Shown: positions 19,801-27,219, counted from the first letter of the stretch. The stretch is DNA of 51,104 nt from an uncultured Clostridia bacterium (GCA_947625905.1 CANQQJ010000028.1:1-51104); one strand, 5' to 3'. Numbers and translations are program-made. Notes: generated by a model not told the origin, from the sequence alone.

Positions 19801-20357
19801 TCCATAACCTCGATCTTCTGGATCTCGTGAGAGGTTCTGAAACCGTCGAAGAAGTGCAGGAAGGGAACTCTGCCCTTGATAGCGGCCAGGTGAGCAACGC
19901 CGCCCAGGTCCATAACCTCCTGAACGCTGCCCGAAGCCAGCATTGCGAAGCCCGTCTGACGGCAGGCCATAACGTCCTGATGGTCGCCGAAGATGTTAAG
20001 AGCGTGAGCCGCGATAGCTCTCGCGCTTACATGGAATACCGTCGGCAGAAGCTCGCCGGCGATCTTGTACATGTTCGGGATCATAAGAAGCAGACCCTGT
20101 GATGCTGTGAATGTTGTGGTCAGAGCGCCCGCCTGAAGCGAACCGTGAACGGCGCCCGCGGCGCCCGCTTCGGACTGCATCTCAACCAGTTCTACTGTCT
20201 CGCCAAAAATGTTCTTTTGGCCCTGCGCGCTCCACTCGTCAACGTACTCGGCCATCGGCGAGGAAGGCGTGATGGGATAGATAGCCGCAACTTCCGTAAA
20301 CGCGTATGCAACGTGAGCGGCAGCGCAGTTACCATCCATGGTCTTAAATTTAGCCAT
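16824..20357 (-). CDS. nifJ: Pyruvate:ferredoxin (flavodoxin) oxidoreductase
   Basis: This cytoplasmic enzyme converts pyruvate and CoA to acetyl-CoA, CO2 and reduced ferredoxin, the main pyruvate-oxidising step in anaerobes. At 1177 residues it is the single-chain homodimeric type. The order of domains is normal: an N-terminal domain with YPITPSSPMAE, a gamma-type region, a two-cluster ferredoxin domain with CIQCNQCSAVCPHA and CLGCGVCANVCPEK, and a C-terminal TPP domain with CAGCGETPY, NATGCTSIWGG and GGDGWAYDIGYGGLDH. AAAGGAGG precedes the ATG. It has its own promoter and a strong terminator. Codon use appears more biased than in neighbours, as expected for a highly expressed gene. Confidence 0.97.
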   Translation of the reverse strand: MAKFKTMDGNCAAAHVAYAFTEVAAIYPITPSSPMAEYVDEWSAQGQKNIFGETVELVEMQSEAGAAGAVHGSLQAGALTTTFTASQGLLLMIPNMYKIAGELLPTVFHVSARAIAAHALNIFGDHQDVMACRQTGFAMLASGSVQEVMDLGGVAHLAAIKGRVPFLHFFDGFRTSHEIQKIEVMDYEDLKKLVDWDAVKAFKDNALNPEHPVLRGTAQNGDIYFQGREASNKFYDDIPDIVNDYMKEISKITGRDYKPFNYYGAPDATKVIIAMGSVCQAAEETVDYLTAKGEKVGVLNVHLYRPFSAKYFFDAIPETVEKIAVLDRTKEPGSLGEPLFLDICNVYKDCKNAPKIVGGRYGLGSKDTTPTQLVAVFDNLDADEPKTNFTIGIVDDVTGLSLPLGETVNCAPEGTTRCKFWGFGSDGTVGANKDAIKIIGDNTDLYAQAYFDYDSKKSGGVTMSHLRFGKKPIKSTYLLDEADYIACHKPAYVHQYDILEGLREGGTFLLNCVWSDEELDKNLPANVKKYIAEKNINFYTINAVDVAVKVGLGPTRINMVTQSAFFKLSNVIPFDEAVGYIKAAIKHTYGRKGDEIVKMNCDAVDGAIDALHKVDVPASWKDATDAPAADAGRPEFVTKVVDPVNAQRGNKLPVSTFAGREDGTFETGTSRYEKRGVAVLVPEWDVTKCIQCNQCSAVCPHAAIRPVLLTDEEAAAAPEGFATKPAMGPELKGLKFRMQVSPLDCLGCGVCANVCPEKVHALDMKPIDDVLAKGEAANWDYGMSVPNKANLVDKTKSIKNSQFAMPYLEFSGACAGCGETPYIKLITQLFGDRMMVANATGCTSIWGGSAPSMPYCKDENGRGPAWANSLFEDNAEYGLGMVVANKKIRETLANRMNEAMDAVDPKLADAFKAWIAGKDDTEASKAAAKDIEALIKDADMSNPAIKDIADRTDFLVKRSQWVFGGDGWAYDIGYGGLDHVIAADMDINLFVVDTEVYSNTGGQASKATPTAAIAQFAASGKRVKKKDLGMIATTYGYVYVAQIALGANMQQALTAIKEAEAYPGPSLVIAYAPCINHGIKARGGMGNSIAEEKKAVDAGYWHLWRYNPQAPEGTNPFTLDSKPPQGSIQEFMKGENRYLQLLRAFPDEAPGLFDKAEKDLTDRYKTYLRKAAEDYSE

Positions 20358-20466
20358 TGTTTTTGTCCTCCTTTGGGGATTATAATTTATTATTATTTTT
20401 TGTGAATTTTACAGGTATTTTGCACTTTCGGACGCAAAAATCCGCGCGCACCATACCTCCTTAAAA

Positions 20467-20495
20467 AGTATAACATAAGATCAAGCTAATTTCAA
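20467..20495 (-). promoter_or_regulatory. Sigma-A promoter for nifJ
   Basis: Minus-strand TTGAAA (20490-20495) and TATACT (20467-20472) are separated by 17 bases, leaving a leader of about 100 bases. GGAGG sits just after the expected start of transcription, too early to act in translation of nifJ. Confidence 0.65.
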
Positions 20496-20618
20496 ATGTT
20501 TTTATAAAAAAATTACAAAATTTTTGAAAAAATTTTCGCGGTGTGCAAGAGGACTTAAAAATCGGGCAAAAGTGTCGAAAAAAGAATGGTTTTCCCGCGG
20601 GATTTTAAAAATTCGGTA

Positions 20619-20647
20619 TTTACTTATTTCATAAAATATGGTAACAT
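20619..20647 (+). promoter_or_regulatory. Probable promoter for AI-2E family gene
   Basis: TTTACT (20619-20624) and TAACAT (20642-20647) are separated by 17 bases. The match is moderate. The transcript would carry the repeat at 20673-20715 as its 5' leader. Confidence 0.45.
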
Positions 20648-20672
20648 AAAAATAATGATTAAACTTGTATCG

Positions 20673-20715
20673 GCTCCCCCTCGGGGGAGCTGTCGCCGAA
20701 GGCGACTGAGGGGGG
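20673..20715 (+). repeat. Two-hairpin intergenic repeat, copy 2
   Basis: It has the same architecture as 16721-16763: outer CCCCCTC...GAGGGGG arms and an inner GTCGCC/GGCGAC hairpin. Its final GAGGGGGG lies seven bases before the AI-2E start codon, so the repeat also serves as ribosome binding site. The full leader fold could hide that site. Confidence 0.8.
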
Positions 20716-20722
20716 TCATATT

Positions 20723-21931
20723 ATGAAATGGAAAGATATATCAAAATATTTGGGATTGTTTGTGTTCGCCGTGGCGGTCATCGCGGTATACAAGACCTTT
20801 GACAATATCGGCACGATCTTTAAGTGGCTGGGCAGTTTTGTCTCATTGCTGCGCCCGTTTATAATCGGCTTTGTCATAGCGTACATATTGATGGCGCCCT
20901 GCCGCTTTATCGAAAAATTTTTGGAAAAGCGCGGAAACAAATGGCTCAAGGAGCACCGCCGCCCCATCGCGGTCGTTACGATCTACGCGGCATTTATCCT
21001 GCTGATCGTTCTGGTGCTTGTGGCGATCGTGCCCGCTATCGTGTCGAACCTGATCGAGTTCTATAACAACCTGCCCGAGCTTATAGGCGAGTTTGTGAAC
21101 TGGTTCAACTCTCTCGATCTGGGCGTCACGCTCGGCGAGAACACGCTGTCGCAGTTGTTCGATAACGAATATTTCTCGGTGCAGCAGCTGTTAAAGTTTT
21201 TCGACCTCGCCAATATGAACCGCTACGCCCAGGGCGTCATAAACTTCGGCTCGGGCGTTGTGCACGTGTTCATGGGGCTTATTGTTTCGATATATATGCT
21301 GCTTGACCGCGCGAATATAAAACGCGGACTGGCGCGTCTTTCGCGGGACATGTTCAAAGACAAGACACGCTCGTTTGTGGTAAAATATCTGCGCCGCATA
21401 AACGAGTTCGCCAACAAGTATATCTATTGTATGCTGGTCGACGCGGTGATAATATTCGTGCTCGGCTTTTTGGTCCTGACTGTCGAGGGCGTCAAATACG
21501 CGCCGCTGCTGGGCCTTATGCTCGGCGTGTTCAACCTGATCCCGTATTTCGGCGCGATCATAGCGACCGCGGCCATCGGCGTTATCACCGTGTTCACCGG
21601 CTCGCTGACACTGGCGATCATGGCGGTCGTCTCAATGATAGTTGTTCAGCAGCTCGATGCCAATCTTATCCAGCCCAAGCTGTTCGCGGGCTCGCTTCAG
21701 GTCAAGCCGCTGTGGGTCATCTTCGCGGTGTTCGTGGGCGGCGGTCTCTGCGGAACGATCGGAATTTTCCTGGCGGTGCCCATAGCCGCGCTGGGACGCA
21801 GCATAATCATCGACTTTATGGAATACCGCGAGGCCAAGGCCGGTATCCCCAGCCCGCCCCGCGAAGAAGAGCCGCCCCCGAAAAAGCATAAGCACCACAT
21901 ACATTTCGGCAGGCATAATGATGAGGAATAA
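20723..21931 (+). CDS. AI-2E family transporter-like membrane protein
   Basis: This 402-residue integral membrane protein belongs to the AI-2E family (PF01594; YtvI/PerM/TqsA-like). These proteins are linked to export of small molecules or to Na+/H+ antiport, and the substrate here is unknown. About eight hydrophobic segments are visible: near 10-45, 65-90, 155-185, 225-330 and 335-365. The family's conserved segments NLIPYFGAIIAT and the LIQPKLFAGSLQVKPL loop are clear. The tail is basic and His-rich (PPPKKHKHHIHFGRHN) and cytoplasmic. The ribosome site comes from the repeat just upstream. The MntA/HepT pair follows after 41 bases and may be read from the same transcript. Confidence 0.88.
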   Translation: MKWKDISKYLGLFVFAVAVIAVYKTFDNIGTIFKWLGSFVSLLRPFIIGFVIAYILMAPCRFIEKFLEKRGNKWLKEHRRPIAVVTIYAAFILLIVLVLVAIVPAIVSNLIEFYNNLPELIGEFVNWFNSLDLGVTLGENTLSQLFDNEYFSVQQLLKFFDLANMNRYAQGVINFGSGVVHVFMGLIVSIYMLLDRANIKRGLARLSRDMFKDKTRSFVVKYLRRINEFANKYIYCMLVDAVIIFVLGFLVLTVEGVKYAPLLGLMLGVFNLIPYFGAIIATAAIGVITVFTGSLTLAIMAVVSMIVVQQLDANLIQPKLFAGSLQVKPLWVIFAVFVGGGLCGTIGIFLAVPIAALGRSIIIDFMEYREAKAGIPSPPREEEPPPKKHKHHIHFGRHNDEE

Positions 21932-21972
21932 GAGGTATATAACATTTAGATAAATAAAGGAGGTGCACCGTA

Positions 21973-22293
21973 ATGGTATTGACGGTCGACGAGTTAAAAA
22001 AATGCGTCGCGCCCGTGGCAAAAAAGTATAACTTAAACGCCGTGTATGTTTTCGGCTCATATGCCAGAAACGAGGCCACAGACAGCAGCGACGTCGATAT
22101 TCTTATTGACAGAACCGGCTCCAAGATCCGCGGTATGTTTGATATGGGAGCCTTATACAACGACCTTTGCGACAGCATCGGAAAAGATATTGATCTTGTT
22201 ACTTCCCATACCTTGGAGCAGCAGAGTACAAAACAGCGCACGCCGTATTTTATTGAAAATGTTAACGCGGAGAGGATAAAAATATATGAATAA
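21973..22293 (+). CDS. mntA: MntA-type nucleotidyltransferase antitoxin
   Basis: This 106-residue minimal nucleotidyltransferase is the antitoxin half of an MntA/HepT pair. In studied pairs MntA inactivates HepT by adding AMP to a tyrosine of its active site. The family motif GSx10DxD is exact: Gly28-Ser29, Asp40 and Asp42, with a third acidic residue in KDIDLV near residue 74. AAAGGAGGTG lies before the ATG. The gene overlaps hepT by 8 bases, typical of tight coupling. It is somewhat lower in GC than the housekeeping genes around it, which fits a mobile module. Confidence 0.88.
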   Translation: MVLTVDELKKCVAPVAKKYNLNAVYVFGSYARNEATDSSDVDILIDRTGSKIRGMFDMGALYNDLCDSIGKDIDLVTSHTLEQQSTKQRTPYFIENVNAERIKIYE

Positions 22294-22639
22294 GAGCGAT
22301 TTTCAAAGACTGCTTCATATTCGCACATATTGCGGGGACATTGCGAAATTTATTGAAAGATTCGGCAAAGACTATGATGCGTTTATCGGAGATCGGGCGT
22401 ATTTCAGCGCCGTTTCAATGTGCATACTGCAAATCGGGGAGCTCGCAAACGGACTTTCCGATAAATTTCGTGAAGAAACACAAAAGAAAATTCCTTGGAG
22501 AATGATACGCGGTATGCGGAACTGGATGGCTCACGCATATGCGGAAATGGACGAACATATTATATGGGAAACGGCGGTCAATGATATACCGCGGCTGCTT
22601 GAATTTTGCAATGAGACCATAGAGAACGGCACAGCATGA
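22286..22639 (+). CDS. hepT: HepT-like HEPN ribonuclease toxin
   Basis: This 117-residue all-helical HEPN protein (DUF86 family) is the toxin of the pair. HEPN toxins cleave RNA with an Rx4-6H motif. Here Arg78 and His83 form R-x4-H, and Tyr85 completes the RX4HXY form that MntA modifies. Other conserved parts are the N-terminal helix and the ILQIGELANGLS helix. All catalytic residues are intact, so the toxin should be functional. It starts inside mntA (8-base overlap) and is closed by the terminator at 22654. Confidence 0.88.
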   Translation: MNKSDFQRLLHIRTYCGDIAKFIERFGKDYDAFIGDRAYFSAVSMCILQIGELANGLSDKFREETQKKIPWRMIRGMRNWMAHAYAEMDEHIIWETAVNDIPRLLEFCNETIENGTA

Positions 22640-22653
22640 AAATAAAGAGAAAT

Positions 22654-22683
22654 AAAAAAGAAATCCTTGCGGATTTCTTTTTT
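22654..22683. terminator. Bidirectional intrinsic terminator
   Basis: AAAAAAGAAATCC and GGATTTCTTTTTT arms surround a TTGC loop. The hairpin sits between hepT (+) and the deacetylase gene (-) and gives a U-run in both directions. Confidence 0.88.
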
Positions 22684-22687
22684 ATGT

Positions 22688-23539
22688 TCAGCATATTTTT
22701 TTTGTTTCGCCGGGACGGACCGATATTATTTTTTTGTTCGCTTCGAACCATATCTCGATTGCCGAGGGGTTTGTCACTATCGAAGCGTCCACGCTGAATA
22801 TCAGTCTGTTGTAGGCGTCGACATAATCGTAGATCTCAATGTTTGTCGCGTACCATATATCGTCTTTGCCGGAAAGCTTTTCGGCGAGTTTTTCGATTCT
22901 GTCCCAGTTGTTGTCTCTGACAAATTCGTATGAATGTCCCCAGATGTATAAAAGCCAGGGCTTTTTGTTGCACCGCTCGTCGGACGGGCCGAAATTAACA
23001 AATTTGTCGGCAAGTTCCTCGAGATTTGTATCGTTGTGGTGGCATGTGGGGTCAAGACGGAGCCATTCGGAAGGAATGTCAAACGAGTGCGTCGCACGCG
23101 TCGTTCTCGAATAGGCTATTCCCGCGGCTTTAAGGCTGCTGACTAAGCTGTCGCTCAGCGTTCCGTACGGATACGCCATGCCGCGGACCACTGTGTGAAA
23201 TATATCCTCCAGCGACTTTCTGTCCTGTATGCCCTCATAAAGCGCGGCGGGGCCGGGAAGCTGCTCCATAAAAGGATGGGTCACGCCGTGAATGGCGACC
23301 TCGTGAGCGGAGCCCGAATATGTTTCCGCGGCCTCGGACAGGCTCATTCTTCTTGTCGGGTCGGGATTTTTTGCGGCTTCTTCCTCGCTTGAAAACAGAC
23401 CGCTGCCTATGTTAAACGTGCATTTGAGGTTGTTTTTGTCGAATATCTCTATTAATTTCCTGTCGCTTAAAACGCCGTCGTCATAGCTGAAGGTAAGCGC
23501 TTTTTCCTTTCCCTGCTGGAAACGCATGAAAATGTTCAT
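22688..23539 (-). CDS. Polysaccharide deacetylase-like protein (CE4/NodB fold)
   Basis: This 283-residue protein has a NodB-type fold. Enzymes of this family remove acetyl groups from chitin, peptidoglycan or xylan. The first motif TFSYDDG has the catalytic and metal Asp (20-21). The second motif HGVTHP supplies metal His84 and His88. Later motifs are weaker: GMAYPYG near residue 128 and YIWGHSYEF near 200. No signal peptide is visible, so it is either cytoplasmic or exported in an unrecognised way. The group is often annotated as a putative xylanase or deacetylase near carbohydrate-use genes. The last 50 residues form a beta-rich C-terminal extension. AAGGAGATA precedes the ATG. Confidence 0.75.
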   Translation of the reverse strand: MNIFMRFQQGKEKALTFSYDDGVLSDRKLIEIFDKNNLKCTFNIGSGLFSSEEEAAKNPDPTRRMSLSEAAETYSGSAHEVAIHGVTHPFMEQLPGPAALYEGIQDRKSLEDIFHTVVRGMAYPYGTLSDSLVSSLKAAGIAYSRTTRATHSFDIPSEWLRLDPTCHHNDTNLEELADKFVNFGPSDERCNKKPWLLYIWGHSYEFVRDNNWDRIEKLAEKLSGKDDIWYATNIEIYDYVDAYNRLIFSVDASIVTNPSAIEIWFEANKKIISVRPGETKKIC

Positions 23540-23578
23540 AACGATATCTCCTTTTTGAAAAATTTAAATAGGTGCTGT

Positions 23579-24373
23579 TTAGTTTAAAAGAGCTCTGTCG
23601 TTGGCAAATTCTTCGCCGCTGATGTCGGCGAATTTTTTTAGCAGGTCGTCGACCGTGAGCGATTTTTTCTCGTCGCCCTCGGCGCTGTAGATTATCCTGC
23701 CCTCGTGCATCATGATAAGCTTGTTGCCGTGGGTTATGGCGTCCTTCATGTTGTGGGTTATCATCATCGCGGTCAGGCCTTCCTCGCGGATAAACTTATC
23801 CGAAAGCTCCAGCACGGTCGAAGCGGTCTTGGGGTCGAGGGCCGCCGTGTGCTCGTCGAGGAGCAGCAGCTTGGGCTTCTGCATTACCGCCATCAGAAGC
23901 GTCAGCGCCTGGCGCTGGCCGCCGGACAGCAGTCCGACCTTGGTGGACAGTCTGTACTCAAGGCCGAGGCCCAGGTGCGAAAGCATCTCTTTGTATATCT
24001 TGCGTTCCTTGTTGGTTATCGCCCATTTAAGGCCGTGGGACTTTCCTCTGCGGTAGGCGATCGACATGTTTTCCTCGATCCACATATCCGCCGCGGTGCC
24101 CATCATCGGGTCCTGGAACACGCGCCCGAGGTATTTGGCGCGCTTGTGCTCGGGCAGGCGCGTCACGTCGGTTCCGTCGATCACAATGCTGCCGCGGTCC
24201 ACGCGGAACACGCCGCAAATGCTGTTGAGAAGCGTGGATTTTCCGGCGCCGTTGCCGCCGATTATCGTCACAAAGTCGCCTTCGTTTAAGGTCAGGTCAA
24301 CGCCGCGCAAAGCCTGTTTCTCGTTGACGGTGCCCTTGTTGAACGTCTTGTGGATATTTGTTACTTTAAGCAT
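23579..24373 (-). CDS. ABC transporter ATP-binding protein (COG1101 type)
   Basis: This 264-residue ATPase drives the importer encoded with the next two genes. Walker A is GGNGAGKST (39-47), the signature LSGGQRQAL lies near 153, Walker B LLLLDEH near 173, and the switch His is in MMITHNMKD. It belongs to the group that pairs with a COG4120 permease and a COG2984 binding protein. TrpXYZ-type predicted tryptophan or aromatic amino acid importers are in this group. It overlaps the permease gene by 8 bases. The substrate cannot be decided from sequence. Confidence 0.88.
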   Translation of the reverse strand: MLKVTNIHKTFNKGTVNEKQALRGVDLTLNEGDFVTIIGGNGAGKSTLLNSICGVFRVDRGSIVIDGTDVTRLPEHKRAKYLGRVFQDPMMGTAADMWIEENMSIAYRRGKSHGLKWAITNKERKIYKEMLSHLGLGLEYRLSTKVGLLSGGQRQALTLLMAVMQKPKLLLLDEHTAALDPKTASTVLELSDKFIREEGLTAMMITHNMKDAITHGNKLIMMHEGRIIYSAEGDEKKSLTVDDLLKKFADISGEEFANDRALLN

Positions 24374-25271
24374 CCTGCGCCGCCTCCTTATCCGTTCTTC
24401 TTTGGGCTATTTTTCGCTTCCAGTACGGCACGCCCAGGAATACCGCGACAACCAGAGCCGACAGCATCTTCAGGTCGTTGGCGTCAAGACCCGCCTGGAG
24501 AATAAGCGTTATCACCATATAATATATTATGCCGCCGATGACCGCTGCCAGGAGCTTCAGCGCGAAGTTTTTGAATATCCGGCTCAGCAGCACCTCTCCG
24601 ATAATGACCGCCGCCAGGCCTATAACGATCGCGCCGCGGCCCATGTTGATGTCGGCAAAGCCCTGATACTGCGACAGCAGCGCGCCCGCAAGAGCGACCA
24701 GACCGTTTGACAGCACAAGGCCGATTATCTTGTTGGTCTCGGTGTTTATGCCGTTGGCTCTCGCCATGTTCTGGTTGCAGCCCGTGGCGCGCAGCGAGTG
24801 GCCCAGCTCGGTGCCGAAGAACCAGTACATGACCGCGATGATAACAACAACGAATATCGCGCCCGTGAGTATCGCGCCGGGAATGTTGCGCAGCGAGATC
24901 ATAAGGTCATACTTCTCGACCGAGAGCGGCAGGTTCGCCTTTTGCGACATGATGCGCAGGTTTACCGAGTAGAGGATAAACTGCGTCAGAATACCCGCGA
25001 GTATGGCCGGGATCCCGAACTTGGTGTGGAAAATTCCGGTTATCAGTCCTGCCAGACAGCCCGCGATAAAGGCGATGATCAGCGCGAGCCACACGTTCAT
25101 GCCTCCGGTCACGCAGACGACCAGCGTCGCGCCGCCGGTGGCCATGGTGCCGTCGACAGTAAGGTCGGCGACGTCCAGTATCCTGAACGTTATGTAAACG
25201 CCCATTGCCATGATGCCCCAGATTATGCCCTGCGCTATCGCGCCCGGCATGGGGGCAAAAATACTTAGCAT
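24366..25271 (-). CDS. ABC transporter permease (COG4120 type)
   Basis: This 301-residue membrane protein has about eight hydrophobic segments. It resembles branched-chain/LIV-type permeases, with the family segment GHSLRATGCNQNMARANGIN on a cytoplasmic loop (about 166-185) that contacts the ATPase. It belongs with the ATPase (8-base overlap) and with the lipoprotein gene upstream. The gap to the lipoprotein gene holds a hairpin that may lower expression of permease and ATPase relative to the binding protein. Confidence 0.88.
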   Translation of the reverse strand: MLSIFAPMPGAIAQGIIWGIMAMGVYITFRILDVADLTVDGTMATGGATLVVCVTGGMNVWLALIIAFIAGCLAGLITGIFHTKFGIPAILAGILTQFILYSVNLRIMSQKANLPLSVEKYDLMISLRNIPGAILTGAIFVVVIIAVMYWFFGTELGHSLRATGCNQNMARANGINTETNKIIGLVLSNGLVALAGALLSQYQGFADINMGRGAIVIGLAAVIIGEVLLSRIFKNFALKLLAAVIGGIIYYMVITLILQAGLDANDLKMLSALVVAVFLGVPYWKRKIAQRRTDKEAAQDA

Positions 25272-25323
25272 TTATACCATCCTTCCGTTTGTGTTTGCCG
25301 TTTGTATTTAGTTTAGCAAAGAA

Positions 25324-25357
25324 ATTTGCAATGAGGCGGCTCAGCCCCATTGCAAAT
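25324..25357 (-). terminator. Partial terminator or mRNA-stabilising hairpin inside ABC operon
   Basis: Ten-base perfect arms ATTTGCAATG/CATTGCAAAT (25324-25333, 25348-25357) enclose a smaller GGC/GCC hairpin. On the minus strand TTTCTTTG follows. It sits between the binding-protein and permease genes, the usual place for a hairpin that favours the binding protein. Confidence 0.6.
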
Positions 25358-25378
25358 CCGTATTCGCTTTGATTGTGA

Positions 25379-26410
25379 TTACTCGGCGGCTTCCTCTGCC
25401 AGAGCCTCGTAACCGTCGGGGATAGTGATTCCCAGCGCTTCCGCGCGCTCGGGTGAATACATCTTTGTGAGATCCTCGGCGTATCTGATCTCCATCTCGG
25501 CGGGGTCCTTGCCGTTTACGAGAATGTCATAAGCCATCTCGCCCGCGGCCTGACCGAGACTGTAATAAGAGATAGAGAGCGTGGCGATGCCGCAGGCTCT
25601 GCAGATGCCTTCCTCGCCGGCGATAACCGGGATGTTGGCGGGAACAGCGATGTTTGCAACGATCTCGCCGTTAGCCGCGACCGTGTTGTCTGTGGGGATA
25701 TAGAGCGCGTCCGCGCTGCCGCAGGCCGTTGTGGTTACAGCCGCGATGTCGTTGGAATCCGCGAAGGGATACTCGGTCGTGGTGTAGCCGAGTTTTGCGA
25801 GCTCTTCGGCAACGATGTCGATCTGATACTTCGAGTTGGCCTCGTTTGAGCAGTAGAGCAGACCTATGTTCTTCGCGTCGGGAAGCAGCTCTTTGAACAT
25901 TGCCGCCTGCTCCTCCAGAGGCGCCAGGTCGGCTGTGCCCGTGATGTTTCTGCCGGTCGTGCCCGTCCAGTCGTCGATATCGAGAGCCGTGGCGTAGTCC
26001 GTGATCGACGTGCCAACGATCGGGATCGAGTCGGTGGCGGCCGCCGCGGCCTGAAGCGCGGGTGTCGCGTTGGCAAAGATCAGGTCAACGTTTGAGGAAA
26101 CCTGCTGATTGGCGATCGTTGCGCAGGTGGCGCTGTCGCCGGCGGCATTCTGAAGGTCAAACTCGACTTTGTCGCCCAGCTTTTCCTCGAGCGTGTCCAT
26201 AAATCCCTCGGTCGCCTTGTCGAGAGCCTCGTGCTGGACCAGCTGAATGAGACCGATGTTGTAGCTCTCGGCGGTGTCGGCCTTAGACTCGGCGCTGTCG
26301 CCCGATGTGCCGCTTGTGGTTCCTCCGGTTGTGCCGCCGCAGCCTGCCAGAGACATAACGGTGAGAGCGGAAGCGGCCAGAATTGCCAGTAACTTCTTCA
26401 TTTTTTTCAT
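25379..26410 (-). CDS. ABC transporter substrate-binding lipoprotein (COG2984 type)
   Basis: This 343-residue lipoprotein captures the transported ligand outside the cell. The lipobox LAGC lies at about residues 20-23 of a typical signal peptide and is followed by a Gly/Thr/Ser-rich linker. The body has the two-lobe type 1 periplasmic fold of PF04392: YNIGLIQLVQHEALD at the start, and NIGLLYCSNEANSKYQ and DALYIPTDNTV later. I start at ATG 26410, preceded by GGAGC. The longer in-frame start at 26470 lacks a ribosome site and would bury the signal peptide. It is the first gene of the ABC operon. Family members bind tryptophan, tyrosine or unknown ligands. Confidence 0.88.
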   Translation of the reverse strand: MKKMKKLLAILAASALTVMSLAGCGGTTGGTTSGTSGDSAESKADTAESYNIGLIQLVQHEALDKATEGFMDTLEEKLGDKVEFDLQNAAGDSATCATIANQQVSSNVDLIFANATPALQAAAAATDSIPIVGTSITDYATALDIDDWTGTTGRNITGTADLAPLEEQAAMFKELLPDAKNIGLLYCSNEANSKYQIDIVAEELAKLGYTTTEYPFADSNDIAAVTTTACGSADALYIPTDNTVAANGEIVANIAVPANIPVIAGEEGICRACGIATLSISYYSLGQAAGEMAYDILVNGKDPAEMEIRYAEDLTKMYSPERAEALGITIPDGYEALAEEAAE

Positions 26411-26460
26411 AAAACATAAGCTCCTTTTGGAAAAATTTAATTTAATTTCGCCTAAAAACC

Positions 26461-26489
26461 ATTTTACCATTTTATTGAAACATTGTCAA
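26461..26489 (-). promoter_or_regulatory. Strong sigma-A promoter for ABC operon
   Basis: Minus-strand TTGACA (26484-26489) and TAAAAT (26461-26466) are separated by 17 bases. The leader is only about 45 bases, too short for a T-box or other large riboswitch. Confidence 0.75.
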
Positions 26490-26566
26490 GAAAAACCGCA
26501 GAAACAGACAAATTTTTTAATATAATACATTTATTATATTGTAAAAATGAATATCTGATTTTTAAT

Positions 26567-26588
26567 ATATAACCAAAAACGGTTATAT
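26567..26588. promoter_or_regulatory. Candidate operator, inverted repeat ATATAACC/GGTTATAT
   Basis: Perfect 8-base arms flank a 6-base centre, about 55 bases upstream of the RHH-type gene. Its size suits a dimeric RHH or HTH regulator, both of which are encoded next to it. A TATAAT-like -10 lies about 20 bases further on, without a clear -35. Confidence 0.45.
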
Positions 26589-26642
26589 TATAGCTGCAAT
26601 TTTGCATTTATAATTATAGTAATAATTAAGCGAGGTGCGGTC

Positions 26643-26825
26643 ATGTTTAAAATAGATAACGAATTTCAAAACGCCAATATTTCAAGGACGATAAGATTTA
26701 CCGAAAAACTGTTTGATGAGCTCAGTATGTATGCAGCAAAGAATAATATATCGTTCAACTATCTTGTGCTGCAGTGCTGCAAATACGCGCTGGATAATCT
26801 TGACGAGTCCTCAAAGTCCGAGTAA
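26643..26825 (+). CDS. Small ribbon-helix-helix-like protein
   Basis: This 60-residue protein has a pattern like Arc/MetJ ribbon-helix-helix regulators: a short strand ISRTIRF (about 13-19), then two helices with FNYLVLQCCKYAL in the second. Such proteins bind DNA as dimers and are often antitoxins or repressors. GAGGTGCGG precedes the ATG. It is followed after 16 bases by an XRE-type regulator gene, and together they could control the inverted repeat upstream. No toxin is recognised nearby. The assignment rests on pattern only. Confidence 0.5.
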   Translation: MFKIDNEFQNANISRTIRFTEKLFDELSMYAAKNNISFNYLVLQCCKYALDNLDESSKSE

Positions 26826-26841
26826 GGCGGTGCTTGCAATT

Positions 26842-27177
26842 ATGAACAGAAAAAAGTTTGATTTTAAACCTATCGGAAAAGCAATAAAGGCGGCGAGAAG
26901 CGATCGAGGTCTGTCCAGAAACGGATTGGCGGATCTGGTATATATTTCGCCGAGGTACATCGCGTCGATCGAAAACAACGGTCAGCACCCGAGCCTGCAA
27001 GTTTTTTATGATATTGTCACCGAACTGAATTTATCGGTGGACAAGTATTTTTATCCCGAGGCGCAAGATAACAAATCGGAACTGCGAGACAGGCTGGACG
27101 CGCTTCTTGACACACTGAACGATAAAGACCTGAACGTGATAATGGCGGCTGCCAAGGCTTTGCGGGACAGAAAATAA
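26842..27177 (+). CDS. XRE-family HTH transcriptional regulator
   Basis: This 111-residue protein has an N-terminal Cro/C1-type helix-turn-helix: IGKAIKAARSDRGLSRNGLA, then VYISPRYIASIENNGQHPSL. A helical C-terminal part (about 70-111) is probably for dimerisation. The ATG at 26842 is preceded by GGCGG about 12 bases upstream, longer than ideal. An in-frame GTG at 26830 is a less likely alternative. It follows the RHH-like gene closely. Targets are unknown. Confidence 0.82.
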   Translation: MNRKKFDFKPIGKAIKAARSDRGLSRNGLADLVYISPRYIASIENNGQHPSLQVFYDIVTELNLSVDKYFYPEAQDNKSELRDRLDALLDTLNDKDLNVIMAAAKALRDRK

Positions 27178-27219
27178 GCAAGGTGCGGCGCTATATTATA
27201 CAGTAAAGGCGGGATGGAG

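Larger units (their letters stand above)
20496..20722. other. Divergent gap between nifJ and AI-2E gene
   Basis: This AT-rich gap holds no gene. It contains A-tracts around 20505-20530, the plus-strand promoter at 20619-20647, and the two-hairpin repeat running up to the AI-2E ribosome site. Confidence 0.5.

Noticed and set aside
20380..20454. A 24-codon leader-peptide-like frame before nifJ (minus strand) with GGAGG
   Set aside because: The GGAGG is one base from the ATG, too close, and lies at the predicted transcription start. It is probably chance.
26411..26640. T-box or riboswitch before the ABC operon
   Set aside because: The leader from the strong promoter is only about 45 bases, and no T-box core is visible on the minus strand.
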